NCBI GenBank assembly: GCA_025765615.1
Contig: JAIVFJ010000017.1
Coordinates: forward strand, 186,001 to 250,000
Source: Zopfochytrium polystomum
Lineage: Eukaryota; Chytridiomycota; Chytridiomycetes; Chytridiales; Chytridiaceae
Direction: 5' to 3'
Length of the DNA stretch: 64,000 nt
Shown here: positions 12,660 to 23,218 of the stretch, one piece after another
Layout of the letters: the number at the start of each line of letters is the position of its first letter
Numbering within the stretch: the first letter of the stretch is position 1
Notes under the pieces: generated by a model
Told to the model about the DNA's origin: nothing
Seen by the model: the letters and a program-made list of their open reading frames with translations, nothing else
The model's database searches: none
Position numbers and translations under genes: made by a program

Positions 12660-13290
12660 GTCTGTGTCAGCGACCCGCTAAGAATCAAAGCCGACCGCGT
12701 CGACCCCTGGATGTAGTAGCCGGTTGCATGGAACTCGCCGTCTACACCCGCGAGCACCGGCCGCGTCGCCAGGCTCGGCGAGTTGTCGGTGTTGGCCTAC
12801 GCAGGGTTGCTCTTGGACAGCATTTAGATTGTCCAGACGTGCTCGGCGTGGTGGAACTGCGTCGAACCGTCTATCTTTTTTGTGATGCAGGGCGAGCACA
12901 GGTCGACATAACCGCAGGTAACGCAACGCGACACTCACCCGCGCGTGATTTGATTGTTGCAGTCCTCGCAGACGCCGCGGCAGACCTCTCGTGGGCGTTC
13001 GAGTCGAGATCATTCTGGAGCTTGCTCACGGCCTCTCCCGCACCGGCGTCGATGACACCGCCCACGAGATCGCTCGAGCCGGGAACGATCGCATCGCGAT
13101 GATTTTCGGCCGCAAGCTTTATGAGGAGCTTGAAGGCGCGCACGACGCTCGTCGGTACAAGGGGCGTGCTTGGGGACGATGCAAGGGGCCAAATTGTGGG
13201 GGGTAATGTAGTGAGAGACGGGTCGCGTCCACCTGCTTCAAGAAAGAGGCAGAGACAGGGAGGTACGACTGCAAACGATAGTCGCAAAAA
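12660..13290 (-). pseudogene. degenerate ZZ-type zinc-finger gene remnant
   Basis: On the minus strand a ZZ zinc finger is readable in one frame: VCEDCNNQITRG, then TGA, then RCVTCGYVDLCSPC and HHAEHVW. The order CxxC-CxxC-CxxC-HH is the ZZ pattern. Two lesions are visible. An in-frame TGA lies inside the finger at about 12926-12928, and the protein-like segment just upstream (KLLIKLAAENHRDAIVPG through LDSNAHE) is in another frame. No AG lies where a tiny intron could remove the stop. Downstream, a third stretch (VLAGVDGEFHATGYYIQG) still looks coding and again follows a stop. I read this as a decayed gene; sequencing errors or a missed exon structure are alternatives. It sits between INTS6 and the EGF-like gene. 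Confidence 0.5.
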
Positions 13291-13485
13291 TTATGGCGAC
13301 GTGCGCGCCAATAATGATGGGTGGACCAAGAATGCGTTTGGTGGACCAAAGCTGGCCGCGACAAAGTCTTCTCCATTCGGGATATCACTTTGGATGATGC
13401 TATCGGTCGGCGATGAGTAAGACGATAAAATAAACAGGTGGGATACAAACGAAGGGGCAACATTGAGTTATGGGGTCCAAAGAAG

Positions 13486-13487
<2 letters not shown>

Positions 13488-13516
<29 letters not shown>
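13488..13516. repeat. poly-A tract (29 bp)
   Basis: An uninterrupted A run on the plus strand just upstream of the EGF-like gene. It is a simple repeat; no transposon signature is seen beside it. Confidence 0.9.
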
Positions 13517-13523
<7 letters not shown>

Positions 13524-13604
13524 AAACAATTTTTGCGCCTGCATTTTTCCTCCTGTCTTTGGGACAATCAACGTCCTACAACAAGTGCATCAACGGACAT
13601 CACT

Positions 13605-13747
13605 ATGTTAGCCACTAAGAGATCGCTTTTGCTGCCGGCGCTGCTACTGCTCCTTCATTTCGCGCCCGGCTCACGCGGTATGTTGGCTTCCTCGACAGCG
13701 TCAACGCGTCGTCAACGCCCTGCTCCGCCTTGTCATCTAACTCTCCT

Positions 13748-13783
<36 letters not shown>

Positions 13784-14447
13784 CCTCATCTTCTGCTCTC
13801 CGAAAACACTCCACCCCACCGCCTCCTCGTCCTTCCTCTTGCTGCCAGCGTCTGTGTGCAGCTCGTATGCTGATCGCAACGCTGGATGCGGCACAACTTC
13901 CTGCAACGCGGGCGAGGTCGTCCAAAGCATCAACGAGTGCTGCGCTGGTTCTGTGGTAATTTGGGAGAGGGGGAGGGCCGGGCCTTTGTTTGGTGTTCAT
14001 CCTCTGCTTGCTAAAGCCTTCACACTTTTTTTACTGTCTTTCCAGTTTGGATGGTGCTTTTGGACAAAGAGCTATGCCGTCTGTCGAACGACCTCATATG
14101 TACGTTAACCTCCCGCGATGCGAAGTGTTTTTACTTCCGCCCTGTTTTTCCTCCCTTTCAATACTTCTTTTCTTCTTCCTTGTGCGGACCGCATTGGTGA
14201 TCCTTATTTTTGTTTTCTTTTTCAACTTCCAGTTCTGCTGCTCCGGATGGACCGGCAGTAACTGCGCCGCGTGCATCACTCGTTCCGGTTGCGTCAACGG
14301 GTCCTGCAGCCAGCCGGGAGAGTGCAATTGCAACCCTGGTTGGACTGGTACAAATTGCGACGGTGAGTCCAACAAATTTTGGGGGGTGTCGTCTCGTCTG
14401 CATGTGCCGACCCCAACTCGCATTTTCTTCATTTAGTTAAGCAGTGA
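13605..14447 (+). CDS. small secreted EGF-like cysteine-rich protein
   Basis: Five exons (13605-13677, 13849-13955, 14046-14099, 14233-14362, 14437-14447) join in phase to 124 residues. The first exon is a clear signal peptide (MLATKRSLLLPALLLLLHFAPG). The mature part is rich in cysteine: VCSSYADRNAGCGTTSC, NECCAGSV, FGWCFWTKSYAVC, then FCCSGWTGSNCAACI and an EGF-like module ending CNCNPGWTGTNC. The CCSGWTG step followed by an EGF unit resembles the junction between an EMI-like head and its first EGF repeat in animal cell-surface proteins, but this match is short. The protein should be exported to the wall or outside the cell. The last exon adds only VKQ before the stop. Its role is unknown; adhesion or signalling is a guess. 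Confidence 0.72.
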
Positions 14448-14833
14448 GGAACGAAACGGCGGCGCAACTGCCAAGAGAAAAAAAAGAAAGAATTATGAAG
14501 TTCAGGGGATTGTTGGATTTAATGTTTCATTCCGTGCGCAAGGGCAGTCCAGAAAGTGTACCACAGAATACCTATTTGCGCGACACCCAAATTCGATGAT
14601 GACGACACACGATCTGGAACAAATAAAAACAGCTTTCAAGCGAGAAGACGCCCAGGGCACTCCAAAGCCCAGCGCGCGCGAACCGTCGGCGCCAACCAAC
14701 CGATCTTGAATTCGCGAAGATGAACGGCTTTCCTTTCCTTTCTTTTTTTTCTTTTTTTATTTTTTTATTTTTTATCTGATTTTGGTTTGGTCTGGTTTGC
14801 GCAACTGCGCCACAACAACAAACGAACGACGTC

Positions 14834-16313
14834 ATGTTCCCTCTGATCAACAACCGAGATCGCACCGTCGCTGCGCAGCTGGCGCCGACGCCGACGCGGA
14901 CGCGGAGAACGCCCGCCTTCGGTGACGGAGACGGATTATTCGGTGAGTGTGCGAAAAACGAGAAACGACATTTACTTCCCTCTCCCTCCATTTGATCTGC
15001 TGTCAACCAGAAAACGCTGACACACCCCTCCCAGGAATAGGCTTCGGCGGCTTCTTCGGTAATCCTTTTGGTGGAGCGGGCGCGGCTTTGTTCCGTGCAG
15101 ACGACGGCGACGACGCTCTGAGGAGGAGTCTGAACGCGTCCATATGGCCCGACCTTGCCGCTGGGAACGACTCCGGATTCGGCGCCCCAAATGAGTCGCT
15201 GTTCGGAGGCCGGTCCAGCAATGGATTCGGTGGAGACGACGATCCGGCAGCCTTTTGGTTTGGGATCGGCGCTGGTTTCGGCGCAGGAGAAAATGAGGAT
15301 TTGGATAAAATGCGCTGGCCCACGCCGGTCTGCGACGGAACCTGGCGGATAGCTTTCACGCCAACCGACGTTACAGAGACCAGCCTTGCCCCCGCCACAC
15401 TTCACCTCCATCTCCAAAGCATCACCGCCATGACGATTTACCAGAACTGGAGCTTTGAGGTTTGTGCCCTTCCCCGCCGCCCCCCCTCCCCACCAACAGC
15501 TAGACGCATCCAAACACTTTGCCTCTAGGAGCTTCGCCTTGAAGATCGCAAACGCGCTCGCACCTCTCCCTTTTCGAAACCAAAGCCTCGCGCCAACAAC
15601 TATCGCGCGTCCACGCCGGCTTGCGTCGGAACCTGGCCGAGTTCTTTTGCGCCAACGGAGTTTGCAGAGACCGCCCTTTCCGTCCCCACTGTTCTCTTCC
15701 AAAGCATCACCGCGATGTTGCCTTATAAGATCTGGAGCTTTGAGGTTAGCTCCACAAGCTCCCGGCCCACCCCCAACTTGACAAATTTCAATAAAAAACT
15801 TCTCTCTAGGAGCTTCGCCTTGCCGATCACGACCAGGGACGTACCGCTCCCTCAAATCCGACCGAAATTCGCGCCGTCGTGCACAGGAATGACCCTCAGA
15901 TACCTTTGGCAGGTCAGCAAAATACAACTACCCATCGAATGGCAGTGGCTTACCATTTCTTGATTACTCTACCAGTTCAAGCAGCTAACGTCGGACGCCG
16001 ACCTGACTTGAATCTCGAATCCCAAAGAAATCCGGTTCCCAACAGCTTCTCTAGACTCGAACCAAACGGCAGAGTAACCACAGCTATTTGCAACTTCGGC
16101 ACCGGAAATCCTCCCTTTACTCCATCAAAAGAAGTCGAGCAAACAGGCGAACTTTACTATCAAAGCATCACGTTCATGCCGAATTACAAAAGCTGGAGCT
16201 TCGAGGTGCGATATTTGCAGGGTCTCCCACGAAAATAAGCGGTCTTACTTTTTTTTTCGTAGGAACTTCGCCACCAAGACTATGCTCTGAAGAAAAAGGG
16301 ATCGTCTCTGTAA
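14834..16313 (+). CDS. FG-repeat, Nup98-like protein with three SFE-ELR motifs
   Basis: Five exons (14834-14942, 15035-15459, 15529-15744, 15810-16205, 16263-16313) join in phase to 398 residues; a further 63-nt intron within exon 4 (about 15910-15975) is possible and would also keep the frame. The first half holds FG dipeptides (GLFG, GFGGFFGNPFGG, GFGAP, SLFGG, GFGG), as in FG nucleoporins. The second half repeats a unit three times: SITAMTIYQNWSFE-ELRLED, SITAMLPYKIWSFE-ELRLAD and SITFMPNYKSWSFE-ELRHQDY. Vertebrate NUP98 has the same element once, SLEELRLEDY, after its GLEBS region. I infer a small nucleoporin or nuclear-transport partner derived from the Nup98 N-terminal half. The C-terminal autoproteolytic domain of Nup98 is absent. 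It could instead be a free-standing duplicate with another role. Confidence 0.65.
15340..16301 (+). repeat. threefold tandem unit (motif plus intron) inside the Nup98-like gene
   Basis: Three units have the same layout: a lead segment (GTWRIAFTPT, GTWPSSFAPTEFAET and CNFGTGNPPFTPS), then the SITxM...WSFE box, then an intron beginning exactly after the codon of the final Glu (15460, 15745, 16206), then ELRxxD. All three introns are phase 0 and short (69, 65 and 57 nt). Units 1 and 2 are more alike than unit 3. Confidence 0.75.
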
Positions 16314-17107
16314 CTGCGCTTATGCGGAGGTGCGTTTTGGGTTGCGTACAATCAACATGTGTTCATCACAACTAATTTGATGCTTGAATCAAAAAGGGAC
16401 AATCCGTGTACTGAACAGCAATGCACTGTGCCTGCAGCGAGAGCGATCGCTACACTCCCCATGTTGTGACGTCGTTGTTGGTTTGGAGCGGTGTGAACGG
16501 TTCGAAAGGACTTGCCGACGCCCACACAATATTTACGTGCTAATTGACGTTCTTCCCTCGCAAGTCGTGATGGTCTCGGATGGCTTTTTGCTGAACGCGG
16601 TTATTGTTTGTAATAGGTTTGCCCGCTTTGTGTTCCCTCGTGTCTGGGCACCGCGCCTGCAGGGGGAGGTTTGTTCCGGATCTGGCGTCGAACGAGCCGA
16701 TCGACTTTGACTTGCGCGCGTGCAATCAAACGTGTGTCCATCATAACTAAATGTTGCTTTTGGCGAATCATGTACTGAACAACAATGTACTGGGGGGGGG
16801 GGAAAAAACCAGGCTGGAAAAGATGAAACCACGAGCAACTATGAGGTCCTCTACTAAAAGGAATAAGAGATAGAAAATATATGGTGTGAAACGAAAAAAA
16901 AACGAACTAATGAATGTTGCTGTGCATCCTGCAAGGTCCATCATGCTGTCGCTCTTTGGAATTTTCAAATGGGTGCAGAAGTAGCGGAAGAGGGCGGGGT
17001 AGACGACGGGATTGAAGAGACGCAAAGGAAATTGAATGACACGAAAAATGCAAACGCAAGTAAGTAATAACAAAAACTGAAGATTTTCAGGGTAGCCTTT
17101 TTCTCTC
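16314..17107. other. intergenic region with a diverged direct repeat
   Basis: No gene seen. Two similar blocks lie in direct orientation, about 16350-16430 and 16726-16792. Both have a CAATCAAC-like start, then TGTG(T)TCATCA(C/T)AACTAA, and both end TGTACTGAACA(G/A)CAATG(C/T)ACTG. They are roughly 370 bp apart and clearly diverged, so probably an old duplication or remains of a repeat family. An A-run and a G-run (16790-16802) follow. Confidence 0.5.
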
Positions 17108-18913
17108 TCACACCGGCTTGGCTGCCGCGACCAGGTACTCGGCGGTCCCCTCGTTCAGGCGCTCTGTCAACACGAGCATCTCGTCGACCCTCGGCGACAC
17201 GTCCGCCGACGCCTCGAACGCAATGCGGCGGTTGACGACATTGTAAAACTGTAGCAACACCGTCGGCAGAACAATCATCGCGACGAGCAGGTACATCGCC
17301 TTCTTCATATCGCCGTCCGGGTCCGTCAGCGCGTTGCTCACGAGCGTCATAACGACCGATAGGAACTGCGTCAGCCCCCACATGATGCCCGACGACGTGC
17401 CCTCGGCGACCGGGTGCGTGCACTCGACGCCCATCTCGAGGCACAGCGGCAGCAGCGGCATCCCGCAGACGCCAATGACCGCTGCGGCCGCGTACAGCAG
17501 CCCGACGTTCCCCGGCGCCGCGGACGCGGTGTACAGCACCGACCCCGCGGTGATTCCCACCGCGAGGACCTTCATCGCCAGCCGGTGCTGCTTCGTGCGG
17601 TCCAGCGCGACCCCGACGGCGCCGGCGGAGGCGATGCCGAGCACGACGAGGATGAGGAGGATGTTGCCCGAGTCCGACGACGAGTAGCCGTACGGGTCGA
17701 TGTAGGAGCTGGCGAAGGTTGTGAAGACGTTGAAGCCGGCGAGGAGGAAGGCGAACGAGGTCGCGAGGAGGATGAACCACTTGTTGTGGAAGACGATGCG
17801 CGCGCCGTCCCAGAAGGGGGTGGACGGCACGTCGGCGCTTTTGGAGGGCGGCGTCGGGGGCTTGCTTTGGGCGAACGCCGCGGGCGTGGACATGGTGAGG
17901 GTGAGGATAAAAGTGACGAGGTTGAGGGTGTTGACGGCCGAGGGGTTGTCTGCGGTGACGATGACGGGCGCGAGGATGGACATGAGCGCGATGCCGAGGG
18001 GCTGGCCTAAGTTCATGACCGTGTTGGCCGTCAGCCGCTCTTTCTCGTTGAACCACACTGCCGAAGCCTTGGTGGGCACTGTTGCGTGAAAGGTCCAGAA
18101 ACACAACGGCTTGCTTTAGTAGTTTGTGCGCGGGACTCGGTGTGCATTCACAAAAGCAAGTTGCGAGAGTGGGGGCAAACTCCCAAGCGTCTCCAGTCTC
18201 CTTGCTCACCGTTCAACAAAAATGGCTGGGAGACACCCGCAAGAATCTGTCCCACGTAGAGGACCGGCAGCTTCCCGTCGTCCGGGGCGATCCACGAAAG
18301 CACCCGCACGCCGGATCCGACTGCGTTGCCGAGCGCGCCGACGAGGAGCGTCGGGCGCAGCCCCTTGTTGTCCAGCAACCACACGGCGGGGAAGATGAAG
18401 ACGGTAAACATGGCGGTGAAGACCACGCTGACCAGGTCGATGTTCCATTTCGACGTGTTGTAGAACGCGGCGGTCGTTGGGGTTATTGAGACGTAGCTGG
18501 TGTGAGAGGAATGTTAGAGCAGACTGAAATTTTTTTTCGCGATGTTCCACCCAGGCCCCAAAGCTATTGCTGCCAGCAGTGGAGGCCAATTGATATTACA
18601 TTACTGTGGAGAAAGGGGCCAAGGATCGCTCTGTCAGGAACGGGGGTGGGGGTGCCCGGTCCATACTGCAGCTTGCAAAATGCAGTGCGTTGTTTCTGAC
18701 TTACGTTGACCAAAGCAATCCGTTCGCCATGTTGAGAAAGAAAACCGAGGCGCCGACAAGAAACCTCTGCCCGTACGTTTTGTACTCGCTGGGCCGCTCC
18801 TCCTCGTCCTAGCCCGAAACAATTGTGCAATTATGAGGCAAAACCCATACGAAAGGTCTCGCAGGCAGTGCCTTTTGCTTTTGCTTGTGCTGTCTCTCTC
18901 TCTCTCACTCACT

Positions 18914-18955
<42 letters not shown>

Positions 18956-19082
18956 CTCTCTCTCTCTCTCTCTCACTCTCTCTCTTGCTCACCGCAATGT
19001 TCACCAACGCCGCATTCAAGAGGGCGGCGTCGCTTGAGGTGGAGCCGTGGCGCGTCGATGGGTCGCCTGAGGGGGTCCGCAT
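17108..19082 (-). CDS. SLC49/FLVCR-type major facilitator, copy A
   Basis: Four exons on minus (19082-18993, 18808-18705, 18496-18210, 18078-17108) join in phase to 483 residues. Twelve-helix MFS carrier of the FLVCR (SLC49) family, whose animal members carry haem, choline or related cations across plasma or organelle membranes. Diagnostic segments are FIFPAVWLLDNKGLRPT (human FLVCR: FPATWLLDTRGLR), ASAVWFNEKERLTANTV (ASVWFGPKEVSTA), ALDRTKQHRLA, and LPLCLEMGVECTHPVAEG followed by TSSGIMWG ([22 protein letters not shown]). The last exon holds the C-terminal two thirds. A paralogue of the genes at 20372 and 23656, with the same intron positions and a 287-nt third exon in all three. Substrate cannot be read. 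A CA/TC microsatellite fills much of intron 1. Confidence 0.85.
18893..18985. repeat. (TC)n-(CA)n-(TC)n compound microsatellite
   Basis: Dinucleotide runs inside intron 1 of the copy A carrier: TC units, then about 18 CA units, then TC units again. Likely length-polymorphic. Confidence 0.9.
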
Positions 19083-19281
19083 GTGTGTGTGTGTGTTTTT
19101 TTTTGTTGATTTTTTTCTTCTTTTTTTGTTCTTATTTCTTTGTTATGATTTGTTGTTTCAGAAGGTTGGTGGAAATTTTATTGACCCACGTCTGTCTGTC
19201 GGTGCGGGGGCATCAGTCTCTCACGGAAACGGCCGCCAAGATTGTTAGTTGAACGAATGGAGAAAGAGCTCAGTGATTGAC

Positions 19282-19354
<73 letters not shown>

Positions 19355-20371
19355 TGGCGAGGGCTTTCACGAAGCCACCTTCCCAAGCCAAGCTGACCGC
19401 AAAATGTGAAAACAACAACCCGGCCACGCATTTCTCCGACAAAAACAAATTCCTGGCGCCCGGCGGGGGAAAATTTCTCCGGCAAGCGGCACCGGAAGAC
19501 CCACTGCGACAATTTATTTAGTCCCAGCTGCGGATTCCAAACCCGCGCCCCAGTCGGATAGTGAAAGCAAGAAGTGTCGCTGCCTCTCTCCGTCGTCTCC
19601 ACTTTATGAGCATCTGGGCCGCCTGGACGGAGCCTCCTCGTGCCCCTGAGCTCCTTTCGCCGGCACCTGACGGGAAAACAGTTTAACCTCCTGCCTACAG
19701 AGCGACCTGACCACTCTCGAATACAAGGGCAGCCGCTGAAACACGCGTAGGGAGTCGTGCAACGCTCTGCTGCAAACGGAAAAAAAAAATTTTTTTTTTT
19801 CTCACAAAGATGAGGCTTTCTTAGGAATTTTCGGGTAGGGTTTGAGGTAGAAGTCCATGGTCGAGAAACGGAGTGGTCCTCTTTTAATCGAAGATGACAA
19901 AGAGGTTGGGGGGTGGGGGGAGAGCTGCCCCGTTGGATAAGAAAGACGAAGCTTGATGAAATCGGAGAGAATCAGGGGACTACGCAGTTCCCAAGTTCGC
20001 TCCCAAGGGGGTGGATTAAGAAACGCCAGAAGAGGGCAACGACAACGATTTAAAAAAAAAAAAACAAAAAAAAAAAACACGGTAGGCAGCAACTTTTCGG
20101 ACTTGGTAAGGGCAAGCACGCTCGACGGACCTTTCTAATTAGGGCGCGGTCGACGAAGCGTCCACAGTTCGAAGAAGCAAGAACGCTAGAACACAAAGCT
20201 AGAAGCAACAAAAAAGCCTAGGCAGACCAAAAACAGAGAAGTACAACACAGAAAGGCATGAAATTTCCAAAGAACGAGAGAAAAGGGTAACAGAAGCGCG
20301 AAACAGACTTCTCATACATAGACTACCACAAGGACGGACCCTGAGCCCAATCAAGAACACGACCCCCCCCT
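19083..20371. other. intergenic region between carrier copies A and B
   Basis: No gene found. It holds a (GA)n-(GT)n microsatellite at about 19281-19346, an A9/T11 run at 19780-19800 and A-runs near 20051-20077. It should contain the copy A promoter (19083 upward) and the copy B 3' end. Confidence 0.5.
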
Positions 20372-22267
20372 TTAAACATTGTCCTCAGCCCCCTTGGTGA
20401 CGATCAGCGTCTCGACCTGTTCCTTCCCGGGCTTGTCCAGGGAAACGGCCTCGTCGGCTCGTGGCGACACGTCTTGCGACGTTTCGAACATGATGCGGCG
20501 GTTCGACACGTTGTAGAACTGCAGCAAAACCATCGGCAGGATCACCATCGCGACCAGGAGGTACATGGCCTTCTTCATGTCGCCGTCCGGGTCCGTGAGC
20601 GCGTTGCTCACGAGCGTCATCACGACCGTCAGGAACTGCGTCAGCCCCCACATGATGCCCGACGAGGTGCCCTCGGCGACTGGGTGCGTGCACTCGACGC
20701 CCATCTCAAGGCACAGCGGGAGCAGCGGCATCCCCGAGATGCCGATGATGGCGGCGGCGCCGTACAGCTCGCCAATGTTTCCCGGCGACGCAAAGGCGGT
20801 GTACAGGATGACGCCGACGGCGATGCCGACGGCCAGGATCTTCATCGCCATGCGGTGCTGCTTTGTCCGGTCGAGGACGATGCCGATGATGGCGGCCGCG
20901 ATGATGCCAATCACGATGAGGATGACGAGGATGTTGCCCGAGTCCGACGACGAGTAGCCGTACGGGTCGATGTAGGAGCTGGCGAAGGTTGTGAAGACGT
21001 TGAAGCTGGTGAGGAGGAAGGCGAACGAGGTCGCGAGGAGGATGAACCACTTGTTGCGGAAGACGATGCGCGCGCCCTCCCAGAACGGGGTGGACGGCAC
21101 GTCAGCGCTCTTTGAAGGCGGCGTCGGGGGCTTGCTCTGGGCGAACGCCGCGGGCGTGGACATGGCGAGGGTGAGGATGAAGGTGACAAGGTTGAGCGTG
21201 TTGACGGCCGAGGGGTTATCTTCGGTGACGATGACGGGCGCCAGTAGCGACATGAGCGCGATGCCGAGGGGTTGTCCGAGGTTCATGACCGTGTTTGCTG
21301 TCAGCCGCTCTTTGTCGGTGAACCACACGGCCGAGCTCTTGGTTGGGACTGAGTTTATGTGTGTGTAAGGGTCGGGGGGAAAAAAAATTTTGGAGAGAAC
21401 GTGACAGGTGCGCATAAATACTTTGCGGAGCGAGTAAAGACAAACGATGCACTTGTGACCCCTTGCCTTGCTGCTGTCTTCGGCTCATCACACAACACAA
21501 CAACGACTCACCGTTTAACAGGTACGGCTGCGAGATGCCCGCGATGAGCTGGCCAAGGATGAGCACCGGCATCTTGCCGTTGTCCGGCATGACCCAGGAA
21601 AGGACCCGCACCGCCGACCCGACGATGTTCCCGAGGGCACCTACGAGGATCGTCGGGCGCAGCCCCTTGTTGTCCAGCAACCACACGGCAGGGAAAATGA
21701 AGAGGGAAAACATCGCGGTGAAGACGACGGAGACGACGTTGATGTTCCACTGGGTGGTGTTGTAAAACACGGCGGTGGTTGGGGTGACCGCAACGTATCT
21801 GTGAGAAAAGAGCAAGAGATTGGCGTGGTTGTCAATCTCTTGGCCCACGTGCGACACCACCAGTTGCTGAAGAGACAGCAATCGAGTACATACGTGGACC
21901 ACAGCAAGCCATTCGCCATGTTGAGGAAGAAAACCGAGCCCGCCACGAGGAACCGCGCTCTGTACGCCTTGTAAACCACGGGACCCCCCCTTGCAAATCG
22001 GATCTAGTGTCAGCTGCAGAGCTCTTTCATCAGCAAGGCTGAACTCACCGAAGCGTCCTCCTCCGAGTCTTGGGAGGCGCTGGAGTCCGGTTGTTCGGCA
22101 GCCTCAGCGACCGACGCCGCTTTGTCGGCGACGGGGGCGTCGGTGGTGCTAGTGGCGCTCGCGGCGGCGGCGGGTGTGGTGGAGTCGACGACGACGGCGG
22201 CGGCGGCGGCAGCTGCCGCTTCGTCGCCTGCGTCGCCTGCGGCAGCAGCAGGCGTGGTCAACGTCAT
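20372..22267 (-). CDS. SLC49/FLVCR-type major facilitator, copy B
   Basis: Four exons on minus (22267-22049, 22003-21894, 21798-21512, 21348-20372) join in phase to 530 residues. The body is very close to copy A: FIFPAVWLLDNKGLRPT, SSYIDPYGYSSSDSGNIL and LPLCLEMGVECTHPVAEG are shared word for word. The N-terminus before the first helix is longer and Ala/Asp/Glu/Ser-rich (ending EQPDSSASQDSEEDAS), probably a disordered cytosolic tail. Intron 1 is only 45 nt (22004-22048), the shortest seen here but in phase. The gene starts 177 bp from, and divergent to, the MerT-HMA gene, so the two could share a promoter. Role as for copy A, with the substrate (haem, choline or metal complex) unknown. Confidence 0.85.
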
Positions 22268-22444
22268 CTGGAAGGCGAGCAGGAAAAATAAATTTTTTTG
22301 CGTGATTTGTTGTTCTTTTCAAATTGCGGAAAATGCGGGTTTTCCCCACCGAAACGATGAAAAAATTTACTTCCTTATCCGGGGGATTCCGACGATTCCG
22401 AGTGGACAAGGGAGCTCCAGGGACCGACAGATTCCAAAGTACAC
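22268..22444. promoter_or_regulatory. divergent spacer, probable shared promoter
   Basis: 177 bp between the start codons of carrier copy B (minus) and the MerT-HMA gene (plus). AT-rich against its GC-rich flanks. No individual factor site can be named with confidence; the promoter call comes only from the head-to-head layout. Confidence 0.45.
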
Positions 22445-23218
22445 ATGATAGGACGAGGCGCGTCGTCGGCGGCGATCGCGCCCATCGCGGCCCTCTTGGC
22501 CTCGTCCTGCTGCGTGGTACAGCTGCTCCTCAACGCCTTCAGCATCGGCTGCGCCGGCTTCGCCGTCCTCGACCCGTACGCCCCCGTCTTCGCCGCGCTC
22601 TGCCTCGCTGCCCTCTCCGCATCGTGGCTTGCCAACGGCCGCGTCGCTTCGCGATCCCTCGTGCGCTCGGCGCTGCTCTCCGCCGCGCTCTTGGCGTCTC
22701 CCCAGATCGTCGCGGCCTACAACAGATCCCCGACGCTGCTTTTTGGCAGCAGAGGGTCGTTGTGGTCCTCGTTGGTGGCTGGGTCAGCTGCCGCGTTGAT
22801 CCCATCTGGCTGGTGGCCGGCCCGCGAGACGGCGGTCTATCCGCAGCCACCAGCAGCACCGGCGGCAGCCGAACCAGAACCCGTGACGATAACCTGCCGC
22901 GTCGAATCGGCCTGGTCGCTGAGCGGGCTCAAGTGCGAGGGATGCGCGGCGCGAATCAAAACGGCGATCCAGGCCGCGCTGCTGCGGGACGAGCCCACCG
23001 CGGAGGTCGAAGTCCATTTTGCCGGACAGGGCGGCGGCGGTGGCGAGTCCCGGGTCGTGGTGCGGCGGCGGTGGACCAAGACGGGCACGGCCGACGACGA
23101 CGACGAAGCTGCTGCTGGGCACGACGCGTTTGAACGACGGGTTCGCGATTCGGTCGGCGGCGTTGATCTTGCGTACACGATGCGGCAGACGGGTCGCACG
23201 ACGATCGGTTGTCAGTAG
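22445..23218 (+). CDS. MerT-like membrane protein fused to HMA metal-binding domain
   Basis: Intronless frame of 257 residues. The N-terminal third is hydrophobic and carries ALLASSCCVVQLLL (Cys22-Cys23 inside the first helix), then GCAGFAVLDPYAPVF and a further helix. This is the layout of bacterial MerT, where a vicinal Cys pair in helix 1 takes mercuric ion and a PYxPxF step follows. The C-terminal part has GLKCEGCAARIK (Cys164, Cys167), the GMxCxxC metal site of HMA/MerP/Atx1-type domains, followed by a beta-strand-like segment and a low-complexity Gly/Asp stretch. MerT-MerP fusions are known in bacteria; here one sits among fungal carriers. I infer import or sequestration of a soft metal (mercury, copper, cadmium). 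It lacks introns, unlike every neighbour, which fits gene transfer or retroposition. The start is the first Met of the frame. Confidence 0.7.
   Translation: MIGRGASSAAIAPIAALLASSCCVVQLLLNAFSIGCAGFAVLDPYAPVFAALCLAALSASWLANGRVASRSLVRSALLSAALLASPQIVAAYNRSPTLLFGSRGSLWSSLVAGSAAALIPSGWWPARETAVYPQPPAAPAAAEPEPVTITCRVESAWSLSGLKCEGCAARIKTAIQAALLRDEPTAEVEVHFAGQGGGGGESRVVVRRRWTKTGTADDDDEAAAGHDAFERRVRDSVGGVDLAYTMRQTGRTTIGCQ

Noticed and set aside
12900..13010. Selenocysteine or programmed readthrough at the ZZ stop
   Set aside because: A second lesion (frame change) lies beside it, so decay is simpler; no recoding element seen.
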